DNA of 64,000 nucleotides from Helicobacter sp. 10-6591 (GTDB taxonomy: Bacteria > Campylobacterota > Campylobacteria > Campylobacterales > Helicobacteraceae): contig NZ_NHYK01000004.1 in the NCBI RefSeq assembly GCF_003288805.1, positions 1 through 64,000 of the forward strand, written 5' to 3'. Positions 37,270 through 46,700 of the stretch are shown piece after piece. The notes beneath the pieces are model-generated. The model was not told the origin of the DNA, did no database searches, and saw nothing but the letters and a program-made list of their open reading frames with translations. Position 1 is the first letter of the stretch, and every line of letters begins with the position of its first letter. The position numbers and the translations under genes are program-made.

Positions 37270-38712
37270 TTATTTGAGCAGCTCAGATACTCTTTTGCCA
37301 TAGCCGGGGTCAGCTTTAGTGAAATGCTCTAATTGCAACTTGATAATCCTCTTATCAATGCCCTTCATTGTGCCAGCGATTGTTTGGCATAGGCGCTCTT
37401 TTTCATCACTTTTCATCAAGCGATACAAATCCCCTGCTTGTGTGTAGTAGTCATTATCCTCAGCTCTATAATCCCATTGCGCCAATTTAGTTTCAGATTC
37501 AAAATGCATAGGATCCAAGATAGGCTCTTTTTGCTTCCAGTCATCTGTGTAGCCATCTAGCATACTTGGCTGGTAGTTACGCATCGAGCCATACGCACCA
37601 TTTGTCATATAGCCATCACGCACTGTGCTAGAGATTGGGAATTTTGGTGCGTTGATTGGAAGCTGGTGGTGATTAACCCCTAAGCGATAGCGGTGCGTAT
37701 CTCCATAAGCGAACAATCGCCCTTGTAGTAATCTATCTGGACTATACCCAATCCCGGGCACTATGCTTGCAGGATTAAATGCTGCTTGCTCGACTTCTGC
37801 AAAGTAATTTTCTGGATTCTTATTAAGCGTCATAATGCCTATTTCAATAAGCGGATAGTCCTTATGACTCCATACTTTTGTAACATCAAACGGATGGAAT
37901 CTGTATGTTTTTGCATCAGATTCTGGCATCACTTGGATTGACACTCTCCATTTTGGATAGTCTTTTCTCGCAATAGAATCATAGAGGTCGCGTTGGTGAG
38001 AATCCATATCTTTAGAACGTAACTCTGCAGCTTGCTCGTTGGTGAGATTCTTAATGCCTTGTAATGTATGGAAGTGGAACTTCACCCAAAATCTTTGATT
38101 TTTCGCATTGATAAGGCTAAATGTGTGGCTACCATAGCCATTCATATGTCTGTAACTCGCTGGAATTCCTCTATCACCCATAAGATAGGTTACTTGATGC
38201 AAAGATTCTGGAGTTTGCGCCCAAAAATCCCACCAAGATTCTGTGCTTTGGATATGCGTTTTTGGGTCTCTCTTTTGGGAATGGATAAAATCAGGGAATT
38301 TATAAGGGTCGCGGATAAAAAATATAGGTGTGTTGTTTCCTACCAAATCCCAGTTTCCTTCTGTCGTATAAAACTTCACTGCAAATCCTCGTGGGTCTCT
38401 TACTGCATCAGCAGAGCCAGATTCTGGAGCGACGGTTGAAAATCGTATAAACATAGGCGTTTTTGTGCCTTTTTTAAACACTGCTGCTTTTGAATACTGA
38501 CTAATATCTCTTGTGGCTTCAAATACTCCATGTGCCCCACTACCTCTAGCATGCACCACACGCTCTGGAATCCTCTCCCTATCAAATGCAGCAAGCTTTT
38601 CTAAATACCAAGTATCTTGCAAGAGAAGCGGTCCTCTAGGTCCTACGCTCATTACATTTTGATTGTCTGCTACGGCTCTACCTGTGGTAGTTGTCAATTG
38701 TTTAAATGCCAT
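37270..38712 (-). CDS. katA: Haem catalase KatA
   Basis: 480-aa clade-3-type monofunctional catalase. The catalytic His lies in RIPERVVHARGSGAHG, the distal Asn in DLVGNNTPIFFIRDP, and the proximal haem Tyr in RLFAYGDTHRYRLG. No signal peptide. Preceded by AAGGAG. Downstream are a kapA-like gene and an ankyrin gene, probably an operon for catalase activity and placement. An AT-rich near-palindrome lies 45-61 bases before the start (separate entry). Confidence 0.97.
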   Translation of the reverse strand: MAFKQLTTTTGRAVADNQNVMSVGPRGPLLLQDTWYLEKLAAFDRERIPERVVHARGSGAHGVFEATRDISQYSKAAVFKKGTKTPMFIRFSTVAPESGSADAVRDPRGFAVKFYTTEGNWDLVGNNTPIFFIRDPYKFPDFIHSQKRDPKTHIQSTESWWDFWAQTPESLHQVTYLMGDRGIPASYRHMNGYGSHTFSLINAKNQRFWVKFHFHTLQGIKNLTNEQAAELRSKDMDSHQRDLYDSIARKDYPKWRVSIQVMPESDAKTYRFHPFDVTKVWSHKDYPLIEIGIMTLNKNPENYFAEVEQAAFNPASIVPGIGYSPDRLLQGRLFAYGDTHRYRLGVNHHQLPINAPKFPISSTVRDGYMTNGAYGSMRNYQPSMLDGYTDDWKQKEPILDPMHFESETKLAQWDYRAEDNDYYTQAGDLYRLMKSDEKERLCQTIAGTMKGIDKRIIKLQLEHFTKADPGYGKRVSELLK

Positions 38713-38748
38713 TTGAGTCTCCTTATGATTTATTGTTTAAAGGCTCGG

Positions 38749-38777
38749 TAATTATTAATAATTTTTATTAATTGATA
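38749..38777 (-). promoter_or_regulatory. Putative Fur/PerR-type operator upstream of katA
   Basis: AT-rich imperfect palindrome. Its core 38757-38773 (AATTAATAAAAATTATT on the minus strand) recurs exactly at 44215-44231. It sits 45 bases before the start codon, where it could block RNA polymerase. KatA is under Fur or PerR control in relatives. Confidence 0.55.
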
Positions 38778-38897
38778 TTAAATATCTTAAGATTTTTTGG
38801 AGGTATTTTTGAGACAGATAGAGATTTTATTTTGTGATTGGGGGTTGCAGAAATTTGGTGGTATCCTTGTGAGGATACGGATGTAGATTCCCAAGTG

Positions 38898-41800
38898 CTA
38901 GAAATAGAATCCTAGGCTAAGCATTCCATTTACTATTGTATAGCTTTTGGTGTTCTCTATGCTTGCACTAACGTGGGTGAAATAATCTCTGTATTGCCAA
39001 CGAACATTGGCACCAGCATAGACACTAGAGGTATTAAGCGAGGCAGTTTGCACAAAGTGCTGTGAATTAACGAAGTCTTTAAAGCTTGCACGTGATTGGA
39101 TACTATCAAGAAATCGGATTGTATAGAATCCAAATACAGAGAGATCTAGCTCATTTAATCCGATAGGCAATGTGTATATTATATGTGCGCCTAGCGATGC
39201 ACCCATTGCGTTGTATGTGGCTGCCTCTCTCTTGATGGCAAATATTTCTCCGCTTTCCTTGTATCCGCTTTGGCTTACCCCGCTGGCATTGGTAAGTACC
39301 ATAGGCTTTAGTGTGAAGTTCTTGGTCAAAGCGATGTCCTTGCTTAGGCCTAGCTGTGCAAAGTAACTAGTTGTATTGTATTTTGCGCTAGCATTGCCTG
39401 CGCCTATGATGGTGCGTGTAGCAGTGTTATTTCTTAAGCCTATACTAGTGCTTCCTAGAAGTGAGAAGCTTCCTAGGTTATATATTATGCTCGCACCAAG
39501 TGAGTAGGTATTTCCACCGCGTTCAGTGTAAGTATGGCTAGCCGTATTTTTTGCATAGTCGCCAAACATTCCTAAAATGATGTTGTTTTGCACACGAGCT
39601 TTGTATTGTAGTCGCGTAGAAAGCGTGCTTGCAGTGTAGTTCTTATGATTCATTTTGGAATAGCTGGTATCAAGCGTCATTTGCTGATTCTTTGGAGTGC
39701 GGAATGCATTAGCTAAGACATTTTGCATATAACCCGCACTAGCTAGCCGTATAGGTGAATTCTTGCTAGCGCGAAAGGTATTATCCATAGGCGTTAAGAT
39801 AAAGCCTAATGAGGTGAAATTATGGTTTTGCTGGGCATTTAACTCATCAGCAATGGTGTCTAGAGATGCATTTTCAGCGATAGAATCTAGTGTGTTGGAA
39901 AATGTTTGCCAATCTACGAAATCCAGTCGTTTGAAAAACTCATCATAGACAGTATTGCCCTGCGTGTCCTTATAAATAGAAGAGAGTGCGTGAGATATTT
40001 CACTTGACATAGTAGTTTTGAGTGCATCAGTTTTGAGTTCAGCAGTTAGTGTCTGTGTGGTCTGGTCAAATTTGATACTAAGTGTGCGTGTATCAGTAAC
40101 CTCTATATTTGAGAAATTTGCGTTATTTGCATTGGTATTCAGAAATGCCAGATTGAATTTTAGTGAATCCCCAGATTTTATGCGTTCGCCGTCTTTATTA
40201 TATACAGGGAGAAGCTCAAGCGTCCCGCCTTTGATGTCGTAGTTTGTAGCTTTCATATCAGTATGCATAGTATTGCCATCTTTGCCTTTAATGAACCCTA
40301 TGACAAGCTTGCCTTGATTATCCTGAGTGTATTTGCCTTGAATATCTAGTGTTTGTTGTTCTTTAGAGTCTTTGAGCGAAGTGGTATCAGGGGTGAATCC
40401 TGCATAGACAATACCACTATTGTTATTGACTTCACCTTCTAATTTACCATTACCTCCTAGCATACCGCTATCTTTGAGAGTAACATTTGTGATTTTTACT
40501 GGATTATTAGCAGTAAGAAGCGTATTGAGATTCTGTGTGGAGTTGGCTTGGTTTGCAGTGAGATAGGCGCTTGTAGAATCTGCTAGTGTGCTTTGGACAA
40601 GGAGCAAACCTTGATTGCTAATTTCTGCACTCTCTGCACTGCCTTGTAGAGCATGGATAACACCACCATCTTTAGCGTAAAGATTCTGTACTTTGACATT
40701 GTTATGTAATATCACAGAGCCACCATTGATTGCTACGACATTTTTGACTAGGACATCATTTGCAGCTTGTGAAGTTTGAGGCTGAGCAGCTTGGGTTTGA
40801 GTAATCTGAGTATTTTGAGCTTTATTATCCTTGCCTGTGAGTTTAAGCACACCCTTATCTTCAGCATAGGCATTACTTTCTTTTAGCCAAGCTTTGATTT
40901 CTAACACACCTTCTTGCACTCTTGTTGCACCTTTATAAGTGGTATCACCCTCTAGCACAAGCATGCCACTACCCTTTTTGATAAGGCCGATTTTCTGTAT
41001 GTCTTTGATTGCTTCTGAGGGTGAATTGAGTGCGTTTTTGAGATGATACTTATCGTTGTATTCCTTTTGTCCTATAGTATTTGTGAAAGTATAGGTGACA
41101 TTTGAATTATCTGTTTTATAGCCTGTGTCTATAGTATAAAACGCTTGTTTTTCCAACTTTTTATCAGCGACATCATAGAAGTTTGCCACATCTTCTTTAT
41201 TCATTCTATTAGCATCAAGAGTTGCGATTCCACCCAGTGCTTTATTGGCATCCACTATGCCTTGACCGATAATTTCTTCTTTTTCCATATAGACCACTGA
41301 AACTGGATATGTTGTATCTTGTTTTGCTACATCTAAATCATTTTTTAGCACCTCTTTTGTGATAACTTCTACAACCCCCTCATCATTATCATCTCTTTTA
41401 TAGCCCATTTCTTTGAGATCTTTTTTTAAAACATCAAGTTTTATTTTATCGCCATCTTTAGCAGCTTTATAATCATTTTCTTTTGTATAAATCACAGTCC
41501 AAAAAGTATGTCTTAAATTTGGTGTTACATTTTTCATTATTATCATTTTTGGAAGCTCGACATTCTTATTAGCTGTTGTGAGAAGTGTATCAGCTACTTG
41601 CTTGGCTTTTAAGAAAGGGTATTTTTGCTGTATTAGTGCGGCTACGCCTGTTACATAAGGTGTAGCAAAGCTTGTTCCTGCAGAATTTCTCTCTACTAAT
41701 TCTTGATCTATTTGATTGTTGTTAGAAGTATCAGCATATCCATATCTCCCATTTGCTGTGATCAAATGCTGACTGGGAGCAAGTAAAGCATACAAAGATG

Positions 41801-42776
41801 ACCCACCTCTAAAAAGATTACTATGAGCAAAAATTCCTTGTTTTTCGGTCAGGATAAATGCCATTTTCTCGCTTATAGTCTTTTTATGCTTATCGGTGGT
41901 TATATTTGCATTCTTGTATTGTTCTATAAAATGTTTTCTTTCCTCTTCGGTAAAAGAATCAAATTTCAGTGACCCATCATTATTTTTGGTAACTTTCTCA
42001 GGGTTAAACCCACCTACAACAATAAGTTCTCTATAGCTTTCATCATAGGTTGGCAAGGTTGAATTTGCTCGGTTTGAAATGATTCCATCGTTTCCAGAAC
42101 CAACAATATTTAATACATCATATTGCTTTGCAAGGTCTGCTAGAATCTGTGCGTGCATCATACTTTGCTCTGTTTTTAGCAGCTTTTGGAAGTCATCTAC
42201 GCTTATATTATCTGCACTACTATAATCCCCGTTTATAGATTCAAATCCATTGCCCCATTTGCGATTGATAAGTGGAAAGCCAACATCACTTGCATAGCTG
42301 TGATTGATAATCCTTGCACCAGCTTTAATCATCGTTTCTGTATCACTTTTGAGATGTTCAAATCTGTAGGCAGGAGATGGATTAAGATAGGCTAGTCCAA
42401 AGTATTTTGTATCATATGCTACGCCTTTGAGGCTTTCGTGATTACCAGTGATAATGGATGCCACTTGTGAACCATGCTGTGTCCTCCCTTTATCAATTGT
42501 GAATCTAAAAATCTCATTGGGGTCTAAAACACTATTGATCAATCCAACGTCTTTGCCTGTTAGTATAGGGTTAAGAGGGTTAAACACACCATCTATGATA
42601 CCTACGACTACGCCTTTGCCTGTAATGGTTGGATTATTCCTATAAGCATCATACAGATTTATAAGTTCGTTTGGTTTAGTATTTGAGTTACCTACTGCAT
42701 CTGCAGCGTTTGAAGCCAGCATGGAAACAAAGACTAACGAAAGCGAGAAAACAGTAAGTTTAGTCATTTTACTCAT
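38898..42776 (-). CDS. Subtilisin-like serine protease autotransporter
   Basis: 1292-aa type Va autotransporter. Signal peptide residues 1-27; S8 protease domain with the Asp in VGIIDGVFN (D62), His in TQHGSQVA (H101) and Ser in NSAGTSFATP (S369). A passenger-associated repeat lies at about 602-628 (GDTTYKGATRVQEGVLEI), a beta-helical linker follows, and a C-terminal beta-barrel (about 1020-1292) ends in LSLGFYF with the usual terminal Phe. It would be displayed on or released from the cell surface. All three catalytic residues are present, so it is probably active; targets are unknown. Confidence 0.93.
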   Translation of the reverse strand: MSKMTKLTVFSLSLVFVSMLASNAADAVGNSNTKPNELINLYDAYRNNPTITGKGVVVGIIDGVFNPLNPILTGKDVGLINSVLDPNEIFRFTIDKGRTQHGSQVASIITGNHESLKGVAYDTKYFGLAYLNPSPAYRFEHLKSDTETMIKAGARIINHSYASDVGFPLINRKWGNGFESINGDYSSADNISVDDFQKLLKTEQSMMHAQILADLAKQYDVLNIVGSGNDGIISNRANSTLPTYDESYRELIVVGGFNPEKVTKNNDGSLKFDSFTEEERKHFIEQYKNANITTDKHKKTISEKMAFILTEKQGIFAHSNLFRGGSSLYALLAPSQHLITANGRYGYADTSNNNQIDQELVERNSAGTSFATPYVTGVAALIQQKYPFLKAKQVADTLLTTANKNVELPKMIIMKNVTPNLRHTFWTVIYTKENDYKAAKDGDKIKLDVLKKDLKEMGYKRDDNDEGVVEVITKEVLKNDLDVAKQDTTYPVSVVYMEKEEIIGQGIVDANKALGGIATLDANRMNKEDVANFYDVADKKLEKQAFYTIDTGYKTDNSNVTYTFTNTIGQKEYNDKYHLKNALNSPSEAIKDIQKIGLIKKGSGMLVLEGDTTYKGATRVQEGVLEIKAWLKESNAYAEDKGVLKLTGKDNKAQNTQITQTQAAQPQTSQAANDVLVKNVVAINGGSVILHNNVKVQNLYAKDGGVIHALQGSAESAEISNQGLLLVQSTLADSTSAYLTANQANSTQNLNTLLTANNPVKITNVTLKDSGMLGGNGKLEGEVNNNSGIVYAGFTPDTTSLKDSKEQQTLDIQGKYTQDNQGKLVIGFIKGKDGNTMHTDMKATNYDIKGGTLELLPVYNKDGERIKSGDSLKFNLAFLNTNANNANFSNIEVTDTRTLSIKFDQTTQTLTAELKTDALKTTMSSEISHALSSIYKDTQGNTVYDEFFKRLDFVDWQTFSNTLDSIAENASLDTIADELNAQQNHNFTSLGFILTPMDNTFRASKNSPIRLASAGYMQNVLANAFRTPKNQQMTLDTSYSKMNHKNYTASTLSTRLQYKARVQNNIILGMFGDYAKNTASHTYTERGGNTYSLGASIIYNLGSFSLLGSTSIGLRNNTATRTIIGAGNASAKYNTTSYFAQLGLSKDIALTKNFTLKPMVLTNASGVSQSGYKESGEIFAIKREAATYNAMGASLGAHIIYTLPIGLNELDLSVFGFYTIRFLDSIQSRASFKDFVNSQHFVQTASLNTSSVYAGANVRWQYRDYFTHVSASIENTKSYTIVNGMLSLGFYF

Positions 42777-42811
42777 CCTTTCGTTTTTGTTGAGATCTTC
42801 TTTTAGGGAAG

Positions 42812-42817
42812 ATTGTA
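42812..42817 (-). promoter_or_regulatory. Likely -10 element of the autotransporter gene
   Basis: TACAAT on the minus strand about 35 bases before the start; no other gene could use it. Confidence 0.4.
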
Positions 42818-42924
42818 CTTTGATAACGATGTAATTTAATAAATTTCGAAATCAAAAATAGAATCTTGGATAAGAGAATTTTCAAAAATTTACACTCCCA
42901 ATCTCGCTTTAAAGCCTTCTTGTT

Positions 42925-44169
42925 CTATGAGACATTTTTGCTCTGATAAAGCTTACCTAGCCTATAGCCTACATAGCTCCACACTATACTAAGCCAACTA
43001 CCGCATAAAAGTGCTATGTGTATGCTGATACTAGAGAGAAAACCTTCAATCTGCGCACTTAGAGCATCTCCTCCACGATACACAACAGAGTCTAAAAAAT
43101 TTTTCACTTTATATTTCTCGCTTACACTTAATGGAACAAAAAGCATTTCTCTGCCGGGTTTTATAAACGCATATTCCCCTATGCGGCGGATACACATCAC
43201 AATGACAAAAGGCATAAAGCTAGGATGTGTACAGACTAAGAGTAAAAAGCCAATCCCCACAACACAACCAAGCACAGATAAAAGTGCTTTGATTCCAAAA
43301 AGTTTAGCAATCTTAGCGGTGAGGAAAAGTTGGATAAATAGACTTGAGAGCTGTACAATTAATTCAATCCTAGCAAATATCTGCGTCCTTGTTTCTATAC
43401 TGAAAAATTGTGCTTTAATCACGCGGGCTTGCTCCATATACAGAAATGTACTAATACTTGTTAGCAGAATAATAAAGCATACCAATAACATGAGATAGCG
43501 AGATTTTGCAATAAGAAAGATTGCTTCAAGTGGATTCTTAGAGCCTATGGGAAGAGAGAAATTCTCGTTATTTTTTATAAGCTGATATTTGCACCCAAAG
43601 GCTAAAAGGAGACAAAGAGTAGAAAGCACAAGAAAATTTCCAATACCAAGGAAAGTCACAAGCAGCCCAACCAAAAATGACCCGCAAATACTACCTAAGC
43701 TTGCTCCTGCAGCCAGAATACCAAAAAGCCTTCTGCTAGAATCTACTCCAAAAACATCTGCTAACACACTCCAAGCAATAGATATAATAAATACATTAAA
43801 CACGCTCACCCACACAAAAAACACCCTACATAGCCACAAAAACATGTCGCTTTCTCTGTCAATAAAATTAATAGCGATATAAAAACCTATAAGATTTGAA
43901 ATAAAGAAGGCAAAAAGACCTGTCGTGTAATGTCGTTTTTTGATATATGAACTAAGAGTTATAGCAAGAAAAGAGAATAGACAAATAGTGATAAATGTCG
44001 CCAAAAAGAGCCATTTAAGCTCATTATGATGCCCAGTGAGTGCTAGTGCATCGCGTAGAGGGCGCAAGATGGCATAAGACAAAAAGACCAAAAATACAAG
44101 CGAAAAACCAAAGATGAGATGTTTTCTTTCGCTTGATTTGAGAGAAAGTATATTGCTGATTTGTCTCAT
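42925..44169 (-). CDS. ATP/ADP-translocase-like (Npt/AAA family) carrier
   Basis: 414-aa inner-membrane protein with about 12 helices. The start (FSLVFLVFLSYAILRPLRDALA) and RRIGEYAFIKPGREMLF with FLDSVVYRGGDAL are typical of the Npt1/Npt2 nucleotide transporter family, related to the MFS. In obligate intracellular bacteria such carriers import ATP; free-living bacteria have many relatives of unknown substrate. It has its own promoter region containing the same 17-bp element as katA, suggesting joint iron or peroxide control. Confidence 0.82.
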   Translation of the reverse strand: MRQISNILSLKSSERKHLIFGFSLVFLVFLSYAILRPLRDALALTGHHNELKWLFLATFITICLFSFLAITLSSYIKKRHYTTGLFAFFISNLIGFYIAINFIDRESDMFLWLCRVFFVWVSVFNVFIISIAWSVLADVFGVDSSRRLFGILAAGASLGSICGSFLVGLLVTFLGIGNFLVLSTLCLLLAFGCKYQLIKNNENFSLPIGSKNPLEAIFLIAKSRYLMLLVCFIILLTSISTFLYMEQARVIKAQFFSIETRTQIFARIELIVQLSSLFIQLFLTAKIAKLFGIKALLSVLGCVVGIGFLLLVCTHPSFMPFVIVMCIRRIGEYAFIKPGREMLFVPLSVSEKYKVKNFLDSVVYRGGDALSAQIEGFLSSISIHIALLCGSWLSIVWSYVGYRLGKLYQSKNVS

Positions 44170-44211
44170 TGTGTGCCTTGAAGCATTTGGATATAAAAAA
44201 TAGTAGTAGAT

Positions 44212-44236
44212 ATTAATTAATAAAAATTATTGATTA
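44212..44236 (-). promoter_or_regulatory. Putative operator shared with katA, upstream of the Npt-like carrier
   Basis: AT-rich near-palindrome whose core 44215-44231 is identical, over 17 bases, to the reverse complement of katA-upstream 38757-38773. It lies 46 bases before the start codon, almost the same spacing as at katA. Confidence 0.5.
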
Positions 44237-44265
44237 GTTAAGATCAAAGATTGTTGGGTGTGGAG

Positions 44266-45294
44266 TTAATTGAGAAGTTTTTGTATGTGCCCATTGCTTG
44301 GACTGACAATACTAAAAAATGCACTTTCAATCAAGAGTTTGCTAGCAGCTGCACCATGTAAATATCCATTAGCACCGCAGTGCATTACACAAAGATTTGC
44401 TAACTCATTGACAAGAGGTATAAGGTCAAATTTGACACGCAATACAGAATCTAATGCGTCTGTATCGTGTATTTTGTCTGCTAAGTAGAGTATTTGCTCG
44501 CGTAAAGATTGCAATCTTGATTGCAGAGATTGCAGATATTCTTTTTGCAAATAGCTTTTGGCTATCTCTTTGATTGCGCATTCACCTAGTCCTAGTCCCA
44601 TGCCACATTGCATTAACACAAATCCAGCAGTTATCTTTGGCAGAATATCGCTTGCAGCATTACTTAAAATATTTTCCTCACTGACAAAATAGTCTTTAAA
44701 TATTGTTGCAAAAGTACCAGAGCCTTCGTAGGCAGAAAATGGTGGTGTGGGTTTGAGTTTGAGAGCTTCATTACAATGTATAAGCGCAAAAACGCAGTTT
44801 TGTGCGCAAAATGTAGAATCTTCAATCTGCGCAATGACAGCAAAATAATGTCCCACTTGTAAATTTGACACCCACGAAAGCGTGCCATTGATTATGATTC
44901 CATTTTCCACATATCTTGCTTTAAGGCGTATTTTTTCTAGACCCGCAAATGCTTTGAGTGGGTTTGATAAACCAGTGCCGCCTAGAATCTCCCCGCTTGA
45001 TAGTTTGGCAAAAAGCTCCTTTTGGCTTGGTTTAGGATTACAAGAATTCAGCAAATACCATATAAGACTTGCCTGCGCCCATACACAAAAGCCTGTGTTG
45101 CCACAGACTTTTGACACCTTAGCTATATTCATAGTCATTTCAGCTAATCCAGAAATGCCTCCGCGCATAAACGCACTATAAAAACCATTTTCGCCAAGTT
45201 TGCGCAAGATTTCACCAGGATACATACCTGAGTGGATTTGCGCGCGTAATGGTTTGAGTAGAGCAAGTGTAGATTCTATGGGCGCATGCTGCAT
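44266..45294 (-). CDS. Acyl-CoA-dehydrogenase-family flavoprotein of the sulfur block
   Basis: 342-aa protein with the acyl-CoA dehydrogenase layout: helical N-terminus, a middle strand domain (GGTGLSNPLKAF, NGTLSWVSN) and a C-terminal helix bundle (QCGMGLGLGECA). Relatives in sulfur-starvation loci (SfnB/SfnC, DszC types) are FMN or FAD enzymes acting on organosulfur compounds. Its place at the end of a row with an SsuABC-like transporter and methionine genes suggests such a role; true fatty-acid oxidation genes are not seen nearby. Starts one base after the OsmC-like gene. Confidence 0.78.
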   Translation of the reverse strand: MQHAPIESTLALLKPLRAQIHSGMYPGEILRKLGENGFYSAFMRGGISGLAEMTMNIAKVSKVCGNTGFCVWAQASLIWYLLNSCNPKPSQKELFAKLSSGEILGGTGLSNPLKAFAGLEKIRLKARYVENGIIINGTLSWVSNLQVGHYFAVIAQIEDSTFCAQNCVFALIHCNEALKLKPTPPFSAYEGSGTFATIFKDYFVSEENILSNAASDILPKITAGFVLMQCGMGLGLGECAIKEIAKSYLQKEYLQSLQSRLQSLREQILYLADKIHDTDALDSVLRVKFDLIPLVNELANLCVMHCGANGYLHGAAASKLLIESAFFSIVSPSNGHIQKLLN

Positions 45295-45295
45295 T

Positions 45296-45832
45296 CTAAG
45301 CCTTTACTTCCAAATCTACTGCGCGTAAGATTGTGTTTGCCACCGGAGAATATTTTGTCGCATGTGCGATCAGTTTGTCTTGGACTTCTTTTGAAGCATC
45401 AGATTCAAGATTGACTTTTACACGCACTGATGTAAAACCTAATGGTTTATCTTTTGAAAGATCACCTGTGCCCCAAACAGCAGTAATGTTTAAATCGCCC
45501 TCTAGCTCTAGTTCTAGCTTTGTGATCACAATATTTTGTGCGATTGCATTGGCGTGGATTCCCACCGCCAGACAACTTCCAAGTGCTGCAAGCACTGCTT
45601 CGCTAGGATTTGGTGCAGTATCATCACCAAGCAAGGTTGGTGGCTCATCCACAATATATGCTGGTAGGTTACGGATATAGTTTGCATGGCGGAATTTACC
45701 TTCTGCAACGGTTTTGCATTTAAGTGTTTTGATCACCTCCGGATTTGCCTTACCATCTTTTATGAGCTGTTCTAAGCCTGCCTTATCGATTGGATCTAAA
45801 CGTGTGCAACTTGTAGCTACGACTTTTTCCAT
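45296..45832 (-). CDS. OsmC-like protein
   Basis: 178-aa OsmC/Ohr-fold protein, a family of thiol peroxidases. The first active Cys is in AALGSCLAVGI, but the place of the second Cys (usual CPVxN) is Ser in KYSPVANT, so normal two-Cys peroxidase chemistry is doubtful. It is coupled to the acyl-CoA-dehydrogenase-like gene (1-base gap). A highly structured 106-bp spacer separates it from the ABC ATPase gene upstream. Preceded by AAGGAT. Confidence 0.85.
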   Translation of the reverse strand: MEKVVATSCTRLDPIDKAGLEQLIKDGKANPEVIKTLKCKTVAEGKFRHANYIRNLPAYIVDEPPTLLGDDTAPNPSEAVLAALGSCLAVGIHANAIAQNIVITKLELELEGDLNITAVWGTGDLSKDKPLGFTSVRVKVNLESDASKEVQDKLIAHATKYSPVANTILRAVDLEVKA

Positions 45833-45856
45833 AATTCATCCTTTTATTTGGTTTGT

Positions 45857-45939
45857 TAGTTGCTCAAAAAGCAACTAGAGATATAAAATCTCTAGAATCA
45901 ATGGAGGACTTCCACAGATTCTAGAGACTTCTTAAGTCT
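45857..45939 (-). promoter_or_regulatory. Chain of overlapping hairpins before the osmC-like gene
   Basis: Four inverted repeats whose arms overlap: AGTTGCT/AGCAACT (45858-45864, 45870-45876), CTAGAGAT/ATCTCTAG (45875-45882, 45888-45895), TCTCTAGAATC/GATTCTAGAGA (45889-45899, 45917-45927) and AGACTT/AAGTCT (45925-45930, 45934-45939). The second and third cannot form together, and neither can the third and fourth, as in switching RNA leaders. The spacer has no T-run terminator. It could be an RNA switch, a processing site or a protein operator. Confidence 0.55.
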
Positions 45940-46700
45940 TAAATCACATATTCTAAAGAGAAACGGTGTGATTTTAACAAATGGGCAATTTCGCGTTTGA
46001 GATTCAAGAACTCCAAGCTATTACGGTCATTTTTATCGATATTAATAGCAATATCTGCAATGATATTTTTATGGATTGGAGAGAGGATAATCACGCGAGA
46101 ACCCAAATAGATTGCCTCCTCAATATCATGGGTTACAAAGACAAAGGTTGCGCCAAGTTTTGTTGCGATTTTGAGCAATTCCTCTTGCAGACTATTACGC
46201 GTAAAGTTATCAAGCGCGCTGAAAGGCTCATCTAAGAGCAAGATTTTTGGCTGAACACTCAATGCACGCGCTAAGCTTACGCGCTGTTTTTGTCCTCCGC
46301 TTAGGTGTCTAGGATAGCGATTTTCAAAGCCATATAGATGTGTGAGCTTAAGATATTCTTGCGCCTTTGACTTGGCAGTCTTTTTATCCAAGCCTTTGGC
46401 AAGTAGCGCAAACATCACATTCTCTAGCGCACTTTTCCACTCTATAAGCGCATATTCTTGGAATATTTTCACGCAATCCTTTGTTTTGCAGCATTTGTCA
46501 AACTTTTCTCCATCAATGACAATTTCCCCATAATCAAAATTTTCAAATCCGCCAATGAGATTAAGCAGTGTGCTTTTACCGCAACCACTCGCCCCAAGAA
46601 GAGTAATAAATTCACCCTTTTGGATACCAAGATTTATAGAATCTAAGACTTTTTGTGCACCATAGCTTTTTGAGCAATTATTGATCTGTATTATGTTCAT
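45939..46700 (-). CDS. SsuB/TauB-type ABC transporter ATPase
   Basis: 253-aa ATPase of a nitrate/sulfonate/taurine-type importer: Walker A LGASGCGKST, signature LSGGQKQRVSLARAL, Walker B ILLLDEPFSALD and the H-loop VTHDIEEA. The ATG at 46700 overlaps the permease stop by one base (TAATG); the longer upstream reading has no ribosome site and lies inside the permease gene. A probable substrate is an organosulfur compound, judged from the neighbouring metA, metY and flavoprotein genes. Confidence 0.88.
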   Translation of the reverse strand: MNIIQINNCSKSYGAQKVLDSINLGIQKGEFITLLGASGCGKSTLLNLIGGFENFDYGEIVIDGEKFDKCCKTKDCVKIFQEYALIEWKSALENVMFALLAKGLDKKTAKSKAQEYLKLTHLYGFENRYPRHLSGGQKQRVSLARALSVQPKILLLDEPFSALDNFTRNSLQEELLKIATKLGATFVFVTHDIEEAIYLGSRVIILSPIHKNIIADIAINIDKNDRNSLEFLNLKREIAHLLKSHRFSLEYVI

